Shown: one piece after another, positions 53,574-62,701 of the stretch | Layout of the letters: the number at the start of each line of letters is the position of its first letter | Numbering within the stretch: the stretch's first letter is position 1 | Assembly: GCF_003992665.1 (NCBI RefSeq) | Contig: NZ_RZMX01000018.1 | Coordinates: 31,244-95,243 of the forward strand | DNA from: Pelagibacterium montanilacus | GTDB lineage: Bacteria > Pseudomonadota > Alphaproteobacteria > Rhizobiales > Devosiaceae | Length of the DNA stretch: 64,000 nt | Direction of reading: 5' to 3' | Notes under the pieces: generated by a model | Seen by the model: only the letters and a program-made list of their open reading frames with translations | What the model was told of the DNA's origin: nothing | Database searches by the model: none | Translations under genes and position numbers: made by a program

Positions 53574-56500
53574 CGAATACTCACAACAAGAGGCAATACG
53601 GGATGCGAAGACACGTGGGACGCTTTGGACTGGCCTTTGCGCTGGGGGCACTGACGACGCTTTCCGCGCCGGCCTCCGCGCAGGACGCAAACGGCGCTTC
53701 TGTTCTGATCTACGACGCGTCGGGGTCCATGTGGGGGCAACTCGAGGGCGGCATCACCAAGGTCGAGGTGGCGCGCGAGGTGATCGGCGACTTTTTCACC
53801 AGGCGCGACAATGCCGAGCCGCTGGGCGTGATTGCCTATGGCCACAACCGGCGCGGTGATTGCGCCGATATCGAAGTGATTGCCGATGTAGGGATCAATG
53901 ATCCGGCAGGGCTGTCCTCGAATCTCAATCGCCTCAACCCCCGCGGCATGACCCCGATCACGGATTCGCTTTCGCTGGCCGCTTCGATGATCCCGCCAAC
54001 GGCGGAATCGGCCGATATCATCCTCGTCACGGACGGGCTCGAGACCTGCGATGCCGACCCCTGCGCGCTCGCCGCGCAATTGGCCGAGGAGGGAATCTCC
54101 ATCCGCGCCCATGTGGTGGGTTTCGCGCTGACGGATGAAGAAGCCGAAGCCATGCGCTGCGTGGCCGAGGCCACCGGCGGGTTGTTGCTGGCCCCGCAAT
54201 CGGGCCAGGAGCTGGCCGATGCGCTCAACCAGATCGCCGAAGCCGAACCTGCACCAGAGCCCGAGCCTCAGCCCGTTGCTGAGGCCTTCTTCGATATAGG
54301 GCCTAAAGCGGAAGCGGGGCATGACTACAGGATTTCGTTCGAGGGTACGGCCCGCAACGTCGATTACGCGGGCTTCACGCGGCGCGGCGCGGGACAACCT
54401 GATGTCGGTCCGTCCTACGGAGTGCTCGGCGGCGCTGAGGTTGGCAACAACCCGTTCACGCGGCGAGCTCCGCTTGAGCCGGGTGAATACGACCTCATCC
54501 TGGCGGTTACGGGGCAGGGGATCATCGCGCGTCAGCCGATCGAAGTTGTGCCGCCGTCCAACGGTTTTGATGCCATCGGGTCGGTCGAGCCGGACGCGCG
54601 CTTTGAATTCACCTGGCGCGGACCCAACCAGGTGGGCCAGCGCCTCGTAATCGCGCGGCCCGGCGCGGCCCCAAATGATTATTTCCCCAGCTGGGGGTAT
54701 CCCTACAGCAACCGGCAAACCCAGCGTATGGGCCTGACGGCGCCGGTCGAGCCGGGCATATACGAGCTGCGGTACATCTCGGGCAACCAGCAGGAGATTC
54801 TCTTTTCCCGAGAGTTCGGCGTGGGTGTGCCATTCGAGGACACGGACGCGACCAACACCGCCGATCTCGCGGACCAGGCGGCGGCGGCGACCCAGGCCGC
54901 GCCCGGCCAGGACGCCATGCCGATGGTGAAGGCGACGTTCCGCACGCCTGACAATTTTCCCCAGATTCCGCTCTGGTGGGACGCGATTCCGCTCGATCCC
55001 GATATGAGCCAGGAAGCCTACGCGCCGATCTCGGAGCTCGTGGTGTGGGAGAACGAGTTCGAGCCGGGCCGCTATCGCGTTTCGGCCATCGGACCGGGCG
55101 AAACCGAATTCAGCGCGGTGGTCGAGATTTTCCCCGGTCAGCCGAACGATTTCGTTGTCCCGGTGTCATCGGCCAGCGAAGAAGACGAAGGCTCTGTCGT
55201 TGGCCTCTCAGGCGGCTGGCAGATGTGGGCCATCCCGCCGCGCGATGCGCCGGCCGGCGCGCCGACCGACCCGATCGAGATGGCCCGGGTTTCGCTGACC
55301 ATCAACGCCGAGGCGACCGCCTATGGTGGCGTGTTCACGCCCACAGGGGCCATGGTCGGCGCGGGCGATGCTGCCGGGGTGCCATTCGAGAGCGTAAGCG
55401 AGGAGGAGGGGTACCTGTTCCTGCGCTTCGCGCTACCCGCGCTTTCTCCCGAGCCGTTCGTCGTCTCACTCGCGCCCTATGGCAATGGATTCTCGGGAAC
55501 GATGGATTCCGGGGCCAACGGACTGCCTGTCGTTTTCTGGCCAGCTGACGAGTCGCTGCCGTCCATGCCGGACATGCAGGATCACCTCTATGGCCCGACT
55601 GTCGGACAGACTGACGATCCCGGGCCGCTTCAGGAGACGCCCGCCGCAGTGCCGGGGGCTTGCGAAGAGGACATCTGCTTTGTCAGCGACGAGGCAACAG
55701 GACTCGCCGCCCAACTGCCGCGCGGTTGGCTGATGTGGCAGATCGAGCGCGTCGATGGCCAATTGCTAGCGCAGTTCACCAATGGGGAGAGCATCCTGAT
55801 GCTGATCCCGTCTGCTAGCTGGAATCCCGAAAACGGGCCCTGTTTCGAGAGTGCCGCAGGGCCTGTATGCTACTGGGCCGAAGGCGATCCCGGCGCGCGT
55901 CTTGCCGCGCCCTTCATCGCCGCCAACCTCAGGATCGAGCCGCAGGAAGACGCTTCTGCTCCCGCATCTGGAGGGGAGGTCGATCTTTCGGACTTCATCG
56001 GGGAGTTGGCCACCGTTCTCGTGCCGCAGACCAGTGCGCTCGAGGGTGCCGACGATCGGATCCGCGTTCGCCTGAAGCCGGAAACCCAGTTCGGATCGGG
56101 CTGTTTCATCGCAGCCGATCTTGCCCAGCGCGGGCACGAGCCTTTCACCCTCGTCGCCGGGCTCAGTGCACAGGCCAATGACGCTCCGGTGACCTCGGTT
56201 CTCAACCCCGATGAGCCGATGGTGCTGGAGATCGACGCGTTCACCGATCGGGGCGCAGCGCTGTCGCCGGTAATGATGATGTCCGCTTGTGACGCCATCG
56301 CGCTGACGGTCGGACCCATCCAGTGCCGCATGGGCACCGACAGCGCCGCGCCGCTCCAAGCGTGCCCGTTGCCAGTCGAAGTCAGCACCTCTGGGGCGCT
56401 CGCCGCGCTCTCGGTGGCGGGCGAGGCCTCGGCCGGCACACCCGCCGAGTTGCAAGCGCCGATCGTCCAGCCGGACGAGGCCGCGATGACCGGCGAGGTC

Positions 56501-56575
56501 ATCCCCGTGGATATCGGAGACATGAGCCCCGAGGAGCTCCTGTCGGTCCTTCTGCCGTTTCAGCCGGAGAGTTGA
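53570..56575 (+). CDS. Large secreted von Willebrand A protein
   Basis: This 1001-residue exported protein has a signal peptide at about 12-37 (LAFALGALTTLSAPASAQ). The vWA domain (about 45-225) has a complete MIDAS: DASGSMWG, GMTPITDS and VTDGLETCDADPCALAAQL. Ig-like modules follow (about 240-425), e.g. EPGEYDLILAVTG and EPGIYELRYISG, like the 88-residue repeats of the 1577 paralogue. Two related beta domains start at GLSGGWQMWAIPPRD and LPRGWLMWQIERVD. The Cys residues near 705 and 755 may pair. ATG 53603 is an alternative start. Likely a periplasmic or surface scaffold. Confidence 0.82.
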   Translation: MTNTHNKRQYGMRRHVGRFGLAFALGALTTLSAPASAQDANGASVLIYDASGSMWGQLEGGITKVEVAREVIGDFFTRRDNAEPLGVIAYGHNRRGDCADIEVIADVGINDPAGLSSNLNRLNPRGMTPITDSLSLAASMIPPTAESADIILVTDGLETCDADPCALAAQLAEEGISIRAHVVGFALTDEEAEAMRCVAEATGGLLLAPQSGQELADALNQIAEAEPAPEPEPQPVAEAFFDIGPKAEAGHDYRISFEGTARNVDYAGFTRRGAGQPDVGPSYGVLGGAEVGNNPFTRRAPLEPGEYDLILAVTGQGIIARQPIEVVPPSNGFDAIGSVEPDARFEFTWRGPNQVGQRLVIARPGAAPNDYFPSWGYPYSNRQTQRMGLTAPVEPGIYELRYISGNQQEILFSREFGVGVPFEDTDATNTADLADQAAAATQAAPGQDAMPMVKATFRTPDNFPQIPLWWDAIPLDPDMSQEAYAPISELVVWENEFEPGRYRVSAIGPGETEFSAVVEIFPGQPNDFVVPVSSASEEDEGSVVGLSGGWQMWAIPPRDAPAGAPTDPIEMARVSLTINAEATAYGGVFTPTGAMVGAGDAAGVPFESVSEEEGYLFLRFALPALSPEPFVVSLAPYGNGFSGTMDSGANGLPVVFWPADESLPSMPDMQDHLYGPTVGQTDDPGPLQETPAAVPGACEEDICFVSDEATGLAAQLPRGWLMWQIERVDGQLLAQFTNGESILMLIPSASWNPENGPCFESAAGPVCYWAEGDPGARLAAPFIAANLRIEPQEDASAPASGGEVDLSDFIGELATVLVPQTSALEGADDRIRVRLKPETQFGSGCFIAADLAQRGHEPFTLVAGLSAQANDAPVTSVLNPDEPMVLEIDAFTDRGAALSPVMMMSACDAIALTVGPIQCRMGTDSAAPLQACPLPVEVSTSGALAALSVAGEASAGTPAELQAPIVQPDEAAMTGEVIPVDIGDMSPEELLSVLLPFQPES

Positions 56576-56578
56576 GCC

Positions 56579-57292
56579 ATGAGGTTTTTTGCCCTGCTCT
56601 GGGCGGTGATGGTCATGCTGGCGGTTTCACCCGCTCACGCCCAACAGGTTCAGATGGCCACATGCTGGCCCGGGGGCTGCTCGTGTGCGCTCTCGGACGT
56701 TACGCTTGCGGACCTCGAAGTCATGCTGGGTAAGCCCAACCCGCCGGGTGCCGACCAGATGACGCTGGTCGTGGAAGACACAGGGTTTAGCTGGCGCTCC
56801 CAGACGCCGGAGCAGATCGATCGTTCCTTTGGCGGTCCCGGGTCCTGCCCGGTCTATCTGGCGGGGCCGATGCTGCCTGAAGACGGCATATGGCGCATGA
56901 GCGCGGGTGCCACCGACAGTTCGGCCTGTCCGCTGCTTCAGGGGCAGGCCATCCCGGCGCAGTTGAGCGGCGAGACGCGCCAGATCGACTGGAACGGCGG
57001 CTTTCATCCTGATTCCCTGTTGGTCGAGGCCCGGGGGATGGTGCGCTGGTCCCGGACCGGCGATCGGTCATGGCGCGGCGTGGTTGTCGACGAGAGCCTG
57101 GCGGACGGCTCGGGAAGCACGTCGGGAAGCGTGATCTGGCGCATGGCACTTGTCAGCCCGACCGAGATCACCGGCACCAGCGTGTTCGAATACACGATCG
57201 CCTCGAGCCAGGCGGACGCCCAGGTGCAGGCCCTGCTCGGCAGCCTGAACTGCCGGACCGTGACGCCCTTCAGGGCAAACCGGATCGACTAA
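56579..57292 (+). CDS. Small secreted Cys-containing protein of the vWA module
   Basis: This 237-residue protein has a signal peptide (LWAVMVMLAVSPAHAQ) and five mature Cys residues before the C-terminus (ATCWPGGCSCAL, GSCPVYL, SACPLLQ) plus one near the end (LNCRTVT). No known family. It starts 3 bp after the vWA stop and is the last gene of the module. The repeat (copy C) begins at its stop. Its beta-rich GETRQIDWNGGF and SGSVIWRMALVSPTE segments resemble the C-terminal parts of the vWA protein. Confidence 0.72.
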   Translation: MRFFALLWAVMVMLAVSPAHAQQVQMATCWPGGCSCALSDVTLADLEVMLGKPNPPGADQMTLVVEDTGFSWRSQTPEQIDRSFGGPGSCPVYLAGPMLPEDGIWRMSAGATDSSACPLLQGQAIPAQLSGETRQIDWNGGFHPDSLLVEARGMVRWSRTGDRSWRGVVVDESLADGSGSTSGSVIWRMALVSPTEITGTSVFEYTIASSQADAQVQALLGSLNCRTVTPFRANRID

Positions 57293-57394
57293 AGCGTTTC
57301 CAGGAAAAGCGGACACACTTGTCCGGTTCGGAAACGCGACACATCAGGGACTTGGCGTTATCCCGTTCTGAATTCAATCAGAACGGGATAGCGT
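57293..57394 (-). repeat. Two-hairpin intergenic repeat, copy C (inverted)
   Basis: This is the reverse-orientation copy of the 4731/51376 element. AGCGTTTCCAGGAAA ... CGGTTCGGAAACGCG is module 2, and ATCCCGTTCTGAATT / CAATCAGAACGGGAT is module 1. The stem changes in module 1 (CCCGTTC against GAACGGG) are compensated on both sides, so the structure is conserved. It overlaps the stop of the 56579 gene. Confidence 0.87.
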
Positions 57395-57734
57395 CAGGCC
57401 AGCGACCTATGGCCGCCTCATGAAGGGTGGCCACTTTTCGTGTATGCCTCAGCTTTGCCCTACCGCGGCAGGCGGTCGGGGCAGGGCGATCCAACCATGT
57501 CCGCAGGATGGACCAGGTGGCCTTATGGGGGCAACCGGGGCGCTTCTGCTTTGCCACTGAGGGTTCCGGATAAAATGTCCGGACAAAGTTGAATTTCCAT
57601 CTTGCAATTTGTCCGGACATTGTATTTTCTTGATGAGCGCTCGATACATATCGCAAGTGCCGTTGGTAGGAGACGGCAGCGGCGGAGGAGCGCACGTTAG
57701 CCCCGAGCGGGGCATGCCAAGGGAGGAATACTCA
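57395..57734 (+). promoter_or_regulatory. Regulatory region with two mirrored TGTCCGGACA operators
   Basis: No gene is seen in this 340-bp stretch. Two perfect 10-bp palindromes TGTCCGGACA lie at 57576-57585 and 57610-57619. With flanks they read AATGTCCGGACAAA and TTTGTCCGGACATT, exact reverse complements of each other, centres 34 bp apart (about three turns). The second lies between a possible -35 TTGCAA (57602-57607) and TATTTT (57623-57628), though that 15-base spacing is short. The likely binder is the UTRA-GntR encoded at 61050 in the same gene cluster. Confidence 0.6.
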
Positions 57735-58790
57735 ATGTCTAGCCACTTCACCTCGGGGCTCTTCCGGGGGCGGTCTTTTGCGGCCGCAACCGCAGTCGGG
57801 CTTCTGCTCGCCGGTCCGGCGCTGGCCCAGCAGATGGAGCCGCTCGAAGACGGTTTCCCCAATCGTCCCATCGTGCTGCTGGTAATCGATGAGCCCGGCT
57901 CTGCCGACAGCGTCTACGCCAACCAGATCGCGGATGCCGCGACCCGGCTTTCGCCGCAGCCAGTGGTTGTCGAGCACCGCGTCGACTTCACTAATTTCGG
58001 CACGTGGGAAGGCATCGCCTGGATCCGCGATCAGGGTGAAATCGCCACTGACGGTTACATCAACTATGTGCTGACGCTGCCCGACGCCATGGTCGACATG
58101 GCTGCGCTCGACATCGAGAGCATGACCGGCCAGTCCCAGGATGCGCTCAACCCCGTGATTGCCACCGAGCGCGTGCCCTTCTTCCTCGTCCAGCGTGCAG
58201 ATGCTCCCTGGGGCGATACCGTCGAGGAGTTCGTTGCCTACGCACAGGAGAACCCCGACAGCGTGCGTCACATTACCGGCGGCCCCGGCGGCGGCATGGA
58301 CGCGGCGATCCGCTTCTGGGCCAATGGTCTGGACTTCACCGTTCGTGACGTGATCGCAGGCAACCCGACCGAGCGCGCGCTTGCCGTTGCCTCGGGTGAA
58401 GGCGACATTACGGCGCTTCCGCCCGACGTCCTGCGTCCGCACTTTGATGCGGGCCGCATGGAACTGCTCATGGGGGCAGGCGAAGGGCCCTTCGGTGCGC
58501 CCTGGGAAGATGTTCCTTCGGCTGCAAGCATGGGCATCGAAGACGATCCGTTCTCGCAGACGCGGACGATCGCCACGGCGCCGGAAGTGAGCGACGAGCA
58601 CCGTCAGTGGCTCTATGAGCTTTTCTCTGCTGCCGCTCAGGACGAAGACTACATCGCTCAGCGCGAGCAGGTTGCCGCCCTCGAGCTGATCGACCTCGAT
58701 CCTGAAGAAGCCACCGCATTGGCTGACGAAGGTCTCGAAGTCTCGATCCAGATCTTCCGTGACCTCGGTATGTACTGGGGCGACCAGTAA
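57735..58790 (+). CDS. Second TTT-system binding protein (TctC/Bug)
   Basis: This 351-residue exported protein has a signal peptide (ATAVGLLLAGPALAQ). Bug-family cues are HITGGPGGGMDAAIRFWANG, TALPPDVLRPHFDAG and ATAPEVSDEHRQWLYELFSA. The usual N-terminal VPFxPGGxxD loop is replaced by IVLLVIDEPGSADSVYANQI, so the ligand contact differs from the TctC at 25980. GGGAGG before ATG 57735 sets the start. It is the first gene of the second transporter operon, under mirrored operators. Confidence 0.78.
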   Translation: MSSHFTSGLFRGRSFAAATAVGLLLAGPALAQQMEPLEDGFPNRPIVLLVIDEPGSADSVYANQIADAATRLSPQPVVVEHRVDFTNFGTWEGIAWIRDQGEIATDGYINYVLTLPDAMVDMAALDIESMTGQSQDALNPVIATERVPFFLVQRADAPWGDTVEEFVAYAQENPDSVRHITGGPGGGMDAAIRFWANGLDFTVRDVIAGNPTERALAVASGEGDITALPPDVLRPHFDAGRMELLMGAGEGPFGAPWEDVPSAASMGIEDDPFSQTRTIATAPEVSDEHRQWLYELFSAAAQDEDYIAQREQVAALELIDLDPEEATALADEGLEVSIQIFRDLGMYWGDQ

Positions 58791-58797
58791 TATCTGT

Positions 58798-58824
58798 GGC
58801 CGCGGCGCTTCGGGCGCCGCGGCC
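58798..58824 (+). promoter_or_regulatory. Hairpin between the second tctC and tctB
   Basis: GGCCGCGGCGC / GCGCCGCGGCC make an 11-bp perfect stem with loop TTCGG, eight bases after the stop. As after the other binding-protein genes, a 3'-end stabiliser or partial terminator is likely. Confidence 0.7.
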
Positions 58825-58854
58825 ATATTTCCCTGTATTCGAGCGGAGGACGGC

Positions 58855-59373
58855 ATGGACCGCCGCATTGATCTCTTGGTCGCGCTCGCATTCGCGCTGC
58901 TCGGCCTATTTGTCATCTTCCAGGCAACAGACATCACCCAGGGCATGATGCGCGACCCCATCGGTCCGCGCATGGCGTTTTATGCCGTCGGTGGCATGCT
59001 GGCCGTGGGTGGTGCGTTCCTGGCGTTTCGCCACGTCGTGGCCTGGCGCCAAGGAGCGGGACACGTGATGGTCTCGGAAGGATCACCCGATGAGCCTGAA
59101 AGTCCGGCCTCGGCTCTGCAGGCCTTCCTTCTGGTGGGCGTATGCCTGGCCTACGCCATAGCGTTCCAGCCTCTGGGTTATCTTTTCGCTACGCCGTTGT
59201 TCATACTCGCCGGACTGTTCGTGCTCGGCGAGCGCAAGTGGCAGGTAATGGTGACCATCGCCATTGTGTTCTCTACCGCCTCCTATTTGGTCTTTGCGCA
59301 GGCGTTGAGCGTCCGGGTCCCTGTAGGGCCGTTGACCGGGTTGTTCCGCGACCTCGGTTGGATCATTCTCTAA
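58855..59373 (+). CDS. Second TTT-system small permease (TctB)
   Basis: This 172-residue membrane protein has four hydrophobic segments (about 8-24, 41-58, 83-105, 115-155) and an internal GYLFATPLFILAGLFVLGER that is TctB-like. GAGCGGAGGA precedes ATG 58855. The gene lies before tctA here, unlike the first system. Confidence 0.82.
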   Translation: MDRRIDLLVALAFALLGLFVIFQATDITQGMMRDPIGPRMAFYAVGGMLAVGGAFLAFRHVVAWRQGAGHVMVSEGSPDEPESPASALQAFLLVGVCLAYAIAFQPLGYLFATPLFILAGLFVLGERKWQVMVTIAIVFSTASYLVFAQALSVRVPVGPLTGLFRDLGWIIL

Positions 59374-59386
59374 AGGACAAAGTGCG

Positions 59387-60925
59387 ATGGATTTTCTCCA
59401 ACCTCTTCTGGGCGGTCTCGCGCTCATGGGCGATCCCTGGATATGGGTTGCCGTGGTCGCCGGTACATTGTTCGGCGTGGTATCGGGAGCGATGCCGGGA
59501 ATCGGCACGACGCTCGCCTACGGGCTCGTTCTGCCCTTTACCTTCGTCATGTCGCCGGTCATTGGCGTGGCCTTCCTGCTTTCGATCAGCGTGGGTGTGG
59601 GTTACGGCAACTCAATACCTGCCATTCTCATGGGTATCCCGGGCAATCCGGCTGCCATCCTGACGGTCATCGACGGCCATACTCTGCACAAGCGTGGTAA
59701 AAGTGCTCTGGCCCTGGCGGTCTCGCTCGTGGCCGCGCTGAGTGGTCAGGCCCTTTCGGTCCTGATGTTCATCCTGCTCGTCGTGCCGCTCATGGGCATG
59801 GCCTACTACTTCAGCTTCCCCGAGATTTTCGGACTCTATTGCCTGGGCTTTGTCGCGCTGATCAGCCTTGCTGGCGACAACATGATCAAGGGCATGATGG
59901 CGGCGACCTTCGGTATCGGTGTCGGCCTGATCGGGCTCGATCCGATCAACATGGTCACGCGCATGGATTTCGGCCTGCGCGAGTTGCGCTCCGGGCTCGA
60001 GCCGGTTGCGCTGGTGATCGGTCTGCTGGCGGTCAGCGAATTGTTCCGCTCGGCGCGTCAGTCTTTCCAGTGGAAAGACCTCTCGGGCGGGCTCAACAAC
60101 ACCAAATGGCCAGGGTTCAAGGCGATCAAGCCTGCCGTGCCGGCGATGTTCAGCGGCACGATCGTAGGCACGTTTGTCGGGTCGATCCCCGGCGCCGGTG
60201 CAACGCCCGCGGCGATGATCTCATACCAGACGGCCCAGATGTTCTCCAAGACGCCCGAGGAGTTCGGCAAAGGCTCGATCGAAGGCATCGGCGCCAACGA
60301 AGCCGCGCAGAACGCCTCGAACTCAGGTGAACTGATCCCGACGCTTGGCCTTGGTATTCCGGTGTCCGGCTCGATGGTGCTGTTGTTGGCTGCCCTGACG
60401 GTTCAGGGATTCGTCCCCGGCCCGCTGATGGTGGTGAATGCTCCCCATCTGCTTTATGCCGCGATCGCCGGCCTTCTGGCCTCGACCTTCCTCCTGGCCT
60501 TCACCGGCTGGGGCATGGCTCGCCTGATGCTCAAGGCCGTGACCATGAACCGTCAGGTTGTGATCGTCCTCGCGCTCGCAATGGTCTGCATGGGCACCTA
60601 CGCGCTCAACACCCGTATCCTCGACGTGGGAATCGCGCTTGGTGCAGGTGTGGTGGGCTACTTCATGCTGCGTTACGGCTATTCGACCGCCGCTGCGGCG
60701 CTGGGTGTGTTCCTGGGGTCCGAGTTCGAGCGCTCGCTGCGGATCGGTCTGAACATGAACGACAACAACTTCATCCAGTTCATCACACGTCCGATCGCTG
60801 CATCCATCGTTGCCGTTGCTATCGGTTTGCTGATCTGGGGTGCGCTCAAGCGTCGCCAGATGCGGCGGAGAATGGCCGCAAGGGCTGCCGGTACAGCCCA
60901 GACAGGCGACATGATGGTGGAGTGA
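59387..60925 (+). CDS. Second TTT-system large permease (TctA)
   Basis: This 512-residue permease has TctA hallmarks: LFGVVSGAMPGIGTTLAYGL (about 26-45), YGNSIPAILMGIPGNPAAIL, GTFVGSIPGAGATPAAMISY, GIGANEAAQNASNSGELIPT and LGIPVSGSMVLLLAALT. AAAGGAC lies before ATG 59387. The substrate is unknown; no catabolic enzymes are nearby except the regulator that follows. Confidence 0.9.
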   Translation: MDFLQPLLGGLALMGDPWIWVAVVAGTLFGVVSGAMPGIGTTLAYGLVLPFTFVMSPVIGVAFLLSISVGVGYGNSIPAILMGIPGNPAAILTVIDGHTLHKRGKSALALAVSLVAALSGQALSVLMFILLVVPLMGMAYYFSFPEIFGLYCLGFVALISLAGDNMIKGMMAATFGIGVGLIGLDPINMVTRMDFGLRELRSGLEPVALVIGLLAVSELFRSARQSFQWKDLSGGLNNTKWPGFKAIKPAVPAMFSGTIVGTFVGSIPGAGATPAAMISYQTAQMFSKTPEEFGKGSIEGIGANEAAQNASNSGELIPTLGLGIPVSGSMVLLLAALTVQGFVPGPLMVVNAPHLLYAAIAGLLASTFLLAFTGWGMARLMLKAVTMNRQVVIVLALAMVCMGTYALNTRILDVGIALGAGVVGYFMLRYGYSTAAAALGVFLGSEFERSLRIGLNMNDNNFIQFITRPIAASIVAVAIGLLIWGALKRRQMRRRMAARAAGTAQTGDMMVE

Positions 60926-61049
60926 TCTCCATCGGAAAGGGGACATGGACCGGGGCGCGATCGTGCCCCGGTCTTGACTCGGGGGCCCGTTTCGGTCCCT
61001 TGCACAATCTGGATTGGCGTTCGGTTCGCGAATCCATCGGAGAGTCCCC

Positions 61050-61784
61050 ATGGCCAAACCGGACAGGAAAATTCTGACCCGCTACGCCGAGATCGAGGCC
61101 ACGCTGCGCCGCGAGATCGAGTCCGGCCAGTGTCCGATAGGCACCTGCCTGCCCACAGAGCACGAACTGACCCACAGGTTCGGAGCCAGCCGGTTTACCA
61201 TCCGTCGCGCCATATCCGATCTCAAGGAGGCAGGATTTGTCGCCCCGCGGCCTGGTATCGGCACCATGGTCATTGCCGACCGGCCGAAGGCAGGTTTCGT
61301 GCAGTCGCTGGGCTCGCTTGACGAAATGCTGCAATATCCGCCCGAAACCCACCGCCGGGTTCTGGCGACGGGCAAGGTGGTGGCCGATGATACGCTGGCA
61401 GCAACGCTCCATGCCGCTGAAGGCACGACCTGGTATACGCTCGAGGCGCTGCGCTCGCTTCCCGACGGGATGGTAATTGCCTGGATCGATGCGTGGATTG
61501 CCCCACGGTTCAAGGGCGTTCTGACGGCACCCAACGCAGCTTACCACGCCACGCTGAGGCAGATCGAGGATCGGCATGGCTACCGCGCGTCCCACGCCCA
61601 TGTGGACATCTTCGCGCGCCGTATGCCCAAGCGCATGGCCGAGCACGTTGAAGCGGATCCGGGCAGCCCGGCGCTCGTCATACGGCGCCGCTATCGAGGC
61701 GATGACGGCGAAACATTCCTGATGACAGAGACCTTCCACCCCGAGAACCGGTTCGGCATCGCGTTCGATTTCCAGCGGGGTTGA
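61050..61784 (+). CDS. GntR-family regulator, HutC/UTRA type
   Basis: This 244-residue regulator has a winged helix at about 8-70 (ATLRREIESGQCPIGTCLPT, LTHRFGASRFTIRRAISDL, GFVAPRPGIGTMV). A UTRA effector domain (about 95-240) has WYTLEALRSLPDGMVIAWID and SPALVIRRRYRGDDGETFLM. CGGAGAG precedes ATG 61050. It is encoded on the same strand 124 bp after tctA, so it is probably the operon's own regulator, binding the TGTCCGGACA pair. Confidence 0.87.
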   Translation: MAKPDRKILTRYAEIEATLRREIESGQCPIGTCLPTEHELTHRFGASRFTIRRAISDLKEAGFVAPRPGIGTMVIADRPKAGFVQSLGSLDEMLQYPPETHRRVLATGKVVADDTLAATLHAAEGTTWYTLEALRSLPDGMVIAWIDAWIAPRFKGVLTAPNAAYHATLRQIEDRHGYRASHAHVDIFARRMPKRMAEHVEADPGSPALVIRRRYRGDDGETFLMTETFHPENRFGIAFDFQRG

Positions 61785-61838
61785 AGGCGGGGCCGGCAGA
61801 TGACTGCCAACCAGCCATGGCGGGCGCGGTCGGCATGT

Positions 61839-61979
61839 TCAGAGGTTGCGGTACTGATCCACCGGAACCGGAGGGCCGATGCTGTCGCGGTCCGATGCCC
61901 CAAACCAGACGAGTGCCGCAAACACCGCAATGATCGCGACGAGGGCGTATCGTGTAACGGTGTTTGTCATCTGGCGCAT
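61839..61979 (-). CDS. Small single-helix membrane protein
   Basis: This 46-residue ORF has one transmembrane helix (YALVAIIAVFAALVWFGA) and a short acidic Pro-rich tail (SIGPPVPVDQYRNL). ATG 61979 or 61970 could start it; neither has a strong ribosome site. Hydrophobic single-helix proteins of this type are common but hard to prove. Confidence 0.42.
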   Translation of the reverse strand: MRQMTNTVTRYALVAIIAVFAALVWFGASDRDSIGPPVPVDQYRNL

Positions 61980-62135
61980 CCGATATGGGTAGACCGGAGA
62001 GGAACGGCCTTCGCCTTGGTCAAAGTCCAGCGACGGTCGTGACATAGACAACGAGGCTTAGTGCCCCGGCCAGAACGCTCCAGTTGAGCGCCTTCTGGGC
62101 GCCCATGGGCCAGAGTGCGGTGCCTGAGCGCCGGC

Positions 62136-62312
62136 TCAAAGGGCAGCCATGGCAGGAGCAACGGGAGTTGGGACAGGCACGGTTTCGACGCGCTCCCCAA
62201 AGGCCTTGGCAAAGACCGGATAGAGCAGGCGGTCAAAGTCCAGGCTTTTGGCCGGGCGTGCGGGCCTGAGAACGATGATCTTGGACGATTCGGCAGCGTT
62301 GACGTCAGTCAT
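62136..62312 (-). CDS. Small protein of unknown function
   Basis: This 58-residue protein begins MTDVNAAESSKIIVLRPARP, then KSLDFDRLLYPVFAKAFGE, and ends in a Pro/Val/Ala-rich tail. GAGGAGCG lies before ATG 62312. The longer in-frame extension to 62516 reads as non-coding. No family recognised. Confidence 0.55.
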   Translation of the reverse strand: MTDVNAAESSKIIVLRPARPAKSLDFDRLLYPVFAKAFGERVETVPVPTPVAPAMAAL

Positions 62313-62439
62313 GGTGCTCGCTCCTCGGGATTGGTCCGACCTCAAGGGTCGGCGGGTTCCGCTATGCCGGCGGCATAAGGGGGCAGTCCATTGAATCTGG
62401 TCGCTACCGGGCCGCAGAGAGCAGCCCGCAGAGCGGGCC

Positions 62440-62652
62440 TCAGCCGGCTGGCTTTGCCCGACGCTTGTGCTCGAGCTTGCTGGTGCGGTCGGCGATCGTC
62501 TGGGCCTCTGTTGCAAGGCGCAGGGCGCGCAACCGGGCCGTCTTTTCGCGAACTTCTGAGTGTTCGTCGTGAACCGAGTTCATGACGTTTTCCTCGCGCC
62601 GCACGAGTGCGGCAAAGCGGGTTTCCGCAATCGCACGAAGTGTGCTGGTCAT
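62440..62652 (-). CDS. Small charged helical protein of unknown function
   Basis: This 70-residue, charged and probably helical protein includes LRAIAETRFAALVRREENV, HSEVREKTARLRALRLATEA and a basic end (LEHKRRAKPAG). AGGAAA precedes ATG 62652. It lies 49 bp downstream of the cold-shock gene on the same strand and is likely co-transcribed through the hairpin between them. Confidence 0.58.
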   Translation of the reverse strand: MTSTLRAIAETRFAALVRREENVMNSVHDEHSEVREKTARLRALRLATEAQTIADRTSKLEHKRRAKPAG

Positions 62653-62671
62653 GGCATTTCCTGTTGGAGTA

Positions 62672-62693
62672 GGGCCGCCCCTGAGGGCGGCCC
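62672..62693 (-). terminator. Hairpin after the cold-shock gene
   Basis: GGGCCGCCC / GGGCGGCCC form a 9-bp perfect stem with loop CTGA, eight bases past the csp stop. No U-run follows, so partial termination is likely. Confidence 0.55.
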
Positions 62694-62701
62694 ACTGAGC
62701 T

